In this document: piece by piece, positions 5,776 through 6,142 of the stretch
Numbering within the stretch: the first letter of the stretch is position 1
Layout: each line of letters starts with the position of its first letter
NCBI GenBank assembly: GCA_030691555.1
Contig: JAUYEB010000169.1
Span: 1-6,142 of the forward strand
Length of the DNA: 6,142 nt
Direction of reading: 5' to 3'
Source of the DNA: Candidatus Bathyarchaeota archaeon
Lineage (GTDB): Archaea; Thermoproteota; Bathyarchaeia; TCS64
Position numbers and translations under genes: made by a program
Notes under the pieces: generated by a model
Database searches by the model: none
Told to the model about the DNA's origin: nothing
The model's input: only the letters and a program-made list of their open reading frames with translations

Positions 5776-6142
5776 TCAGGCGAGCTTCTCGAAGTCGAGT
5801 TCGTCGGCCTTCACGAGCTTGGCGAACCTGCCGCCGAAGATGGAGTTGTGGTGGGCGATTATCTGGGGCGCCCTCAGCACCTCGGTGTCGAAGGTCGTGT
5901 GGCCGTCCTCGACGACGGTGACGTCGTATTCGAGGCTGTAGGCGCGGCGCACGGTTGTGTCGATGCACCAGTCGCTCTGTATGCCCGCGACTATGAGCCT
6001 TCTTATGCCCCGTGAGTCGAGTTCGGCCTGGAGCGTCGTGCGGTAGAATGAGTCGGGGGTGGGCTTGTGGGTTACCAGCTCCCCCTCCCGGGGCGCTATG
6101 TCTGGGTGGATGGGCCAGCCGGGCGTCCCCGGCTCCCAAGGC
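5776..6142 (-). CDS. Isochorismatase-family cysteine hydrolase, 3' part only
   Basis: Only the C-terminal 121 residues are in the window; the 5' end lies beyond 6142. The frame reads PWEPGTPGWPIHPDIAP at the window edge and ends ...DELDFEKLA. Two members of the family's Asp-Lys-Cys catalytic triad are visible: Lys in THKPTPDSF (codon at 6064-6066) and the nucleophile Cys in AGIQSDWCIDTTVRRA (codon at 5965-5967); the Asp would be in the missing N-terminal part. The 'SDWCIDTTxRRAYSLEY' form resembles general cysteine hydrolases of the streptothricin-hydrolase-like branch more than nicotinamidase PncA, but the metal-binding residues that would decide this are outside the window. The gene converges on bax1 with 6 bases between the stop codons and no visible terminator, so the two transcripts must overlap at their 3' ends. 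The true substrate is unknown. Confidence 0.88.
   Translation of the reverse strand, partial: PWEPGTPGWPIHPDIAPREGELVTHKPTPDSFYRTTLQAELDSRGIRRLIVAGIQSDWCIDTTVRRAYSLEYDVTVVEDGHTTFDTEVLRAPQIIAHHNSIFGGRFAKLVKADELDFEKLA

Noticed and set aside
5654..6139. A 161-codon minus-strand open frame ending inside bax1
   Set aside because: It is rich in Arg, Pro and His without family features. The neighbouring frame on the same strand encodes a clear isochorismatase-family C-terminus, so this is an off-frame shadow.
5776..6142. Nicotinamidase (PncA) identity for the partial hydrolase, tempting because nadM is near
   Set aside because: The visible SDWCIDTT form differs from PncA-like active-site text, and the metal-binding region is outside the window, so only the family name is given.

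Overview
The window reads as a gene-dense stretch of a GC-rich, probably thermophilic archaeon. The evidence is an archaeal-type NMN adenylyltransferase (NadM), an archaeal XPB helicase directly followed by its dedicated partner Bax1, a stand-alone PheRS-type B3/B4 domain protein, an RtcA cyclase, TATA-like boxes about 25 nt before starts, GGAGG-type ribosome binding sites, and frequent AGG (Arg) and ATA (Ile) codons. A more precise lineage cannot be read safely; a TACK-type archaeon is a guess. High GC also produces many long antisense and off-frame open frames, which are not annotated.

Layout: bases 1-79 are a leader with two TATA-like boxes and a Shine-Dalgarno sequence. Six plus-strand genes follow almost without gaps: (1) an epoxyqueuosine-reductase-like double [4Fe-4S] protein, 80-937; (2) nadM, 992-1543; (3) a B3/B4 tRNA-editing-like domain protein, 1549-2208; (4) rtcA, 2218-3279; (5) archaeal xpb, 3308-4624; (6) bax1, 4624-5769. 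On the minus strand the 3' part of an isochorismatase-family cysteine hydrolase (5776 to beyond 6142) converges on bax1, with only 6 bases between the two stop codons. There is no gene-free stretch over 300 bases and no tRNA, rRNA, CRISPR array or mobile element.

How the genes may work together: nadM, B3/B4 and rtcA are 5-9 nt apart and are probably co-transcribed. They cover NAD synthesis, probable tRNA quality control and RNA 3'-end cyclisation. xpb and bax1 overlap by one base and encode a helicase-nuclease machine; xpb has its own TATA-like box exactly where a leaderless transcript needs it. The most interesting observations are in this last pair. The XPB 'RED' motif reads R-E-P, and the Bax1 nuclease region does not show the IPDF-type acidic motif I expect for the family but carries an E-I-K triad. 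Both partners may therefore have a modified mechanism. The adjacency of an RNA 3'-end enzyme to this DNA-processing pair is also worth a comparative check.
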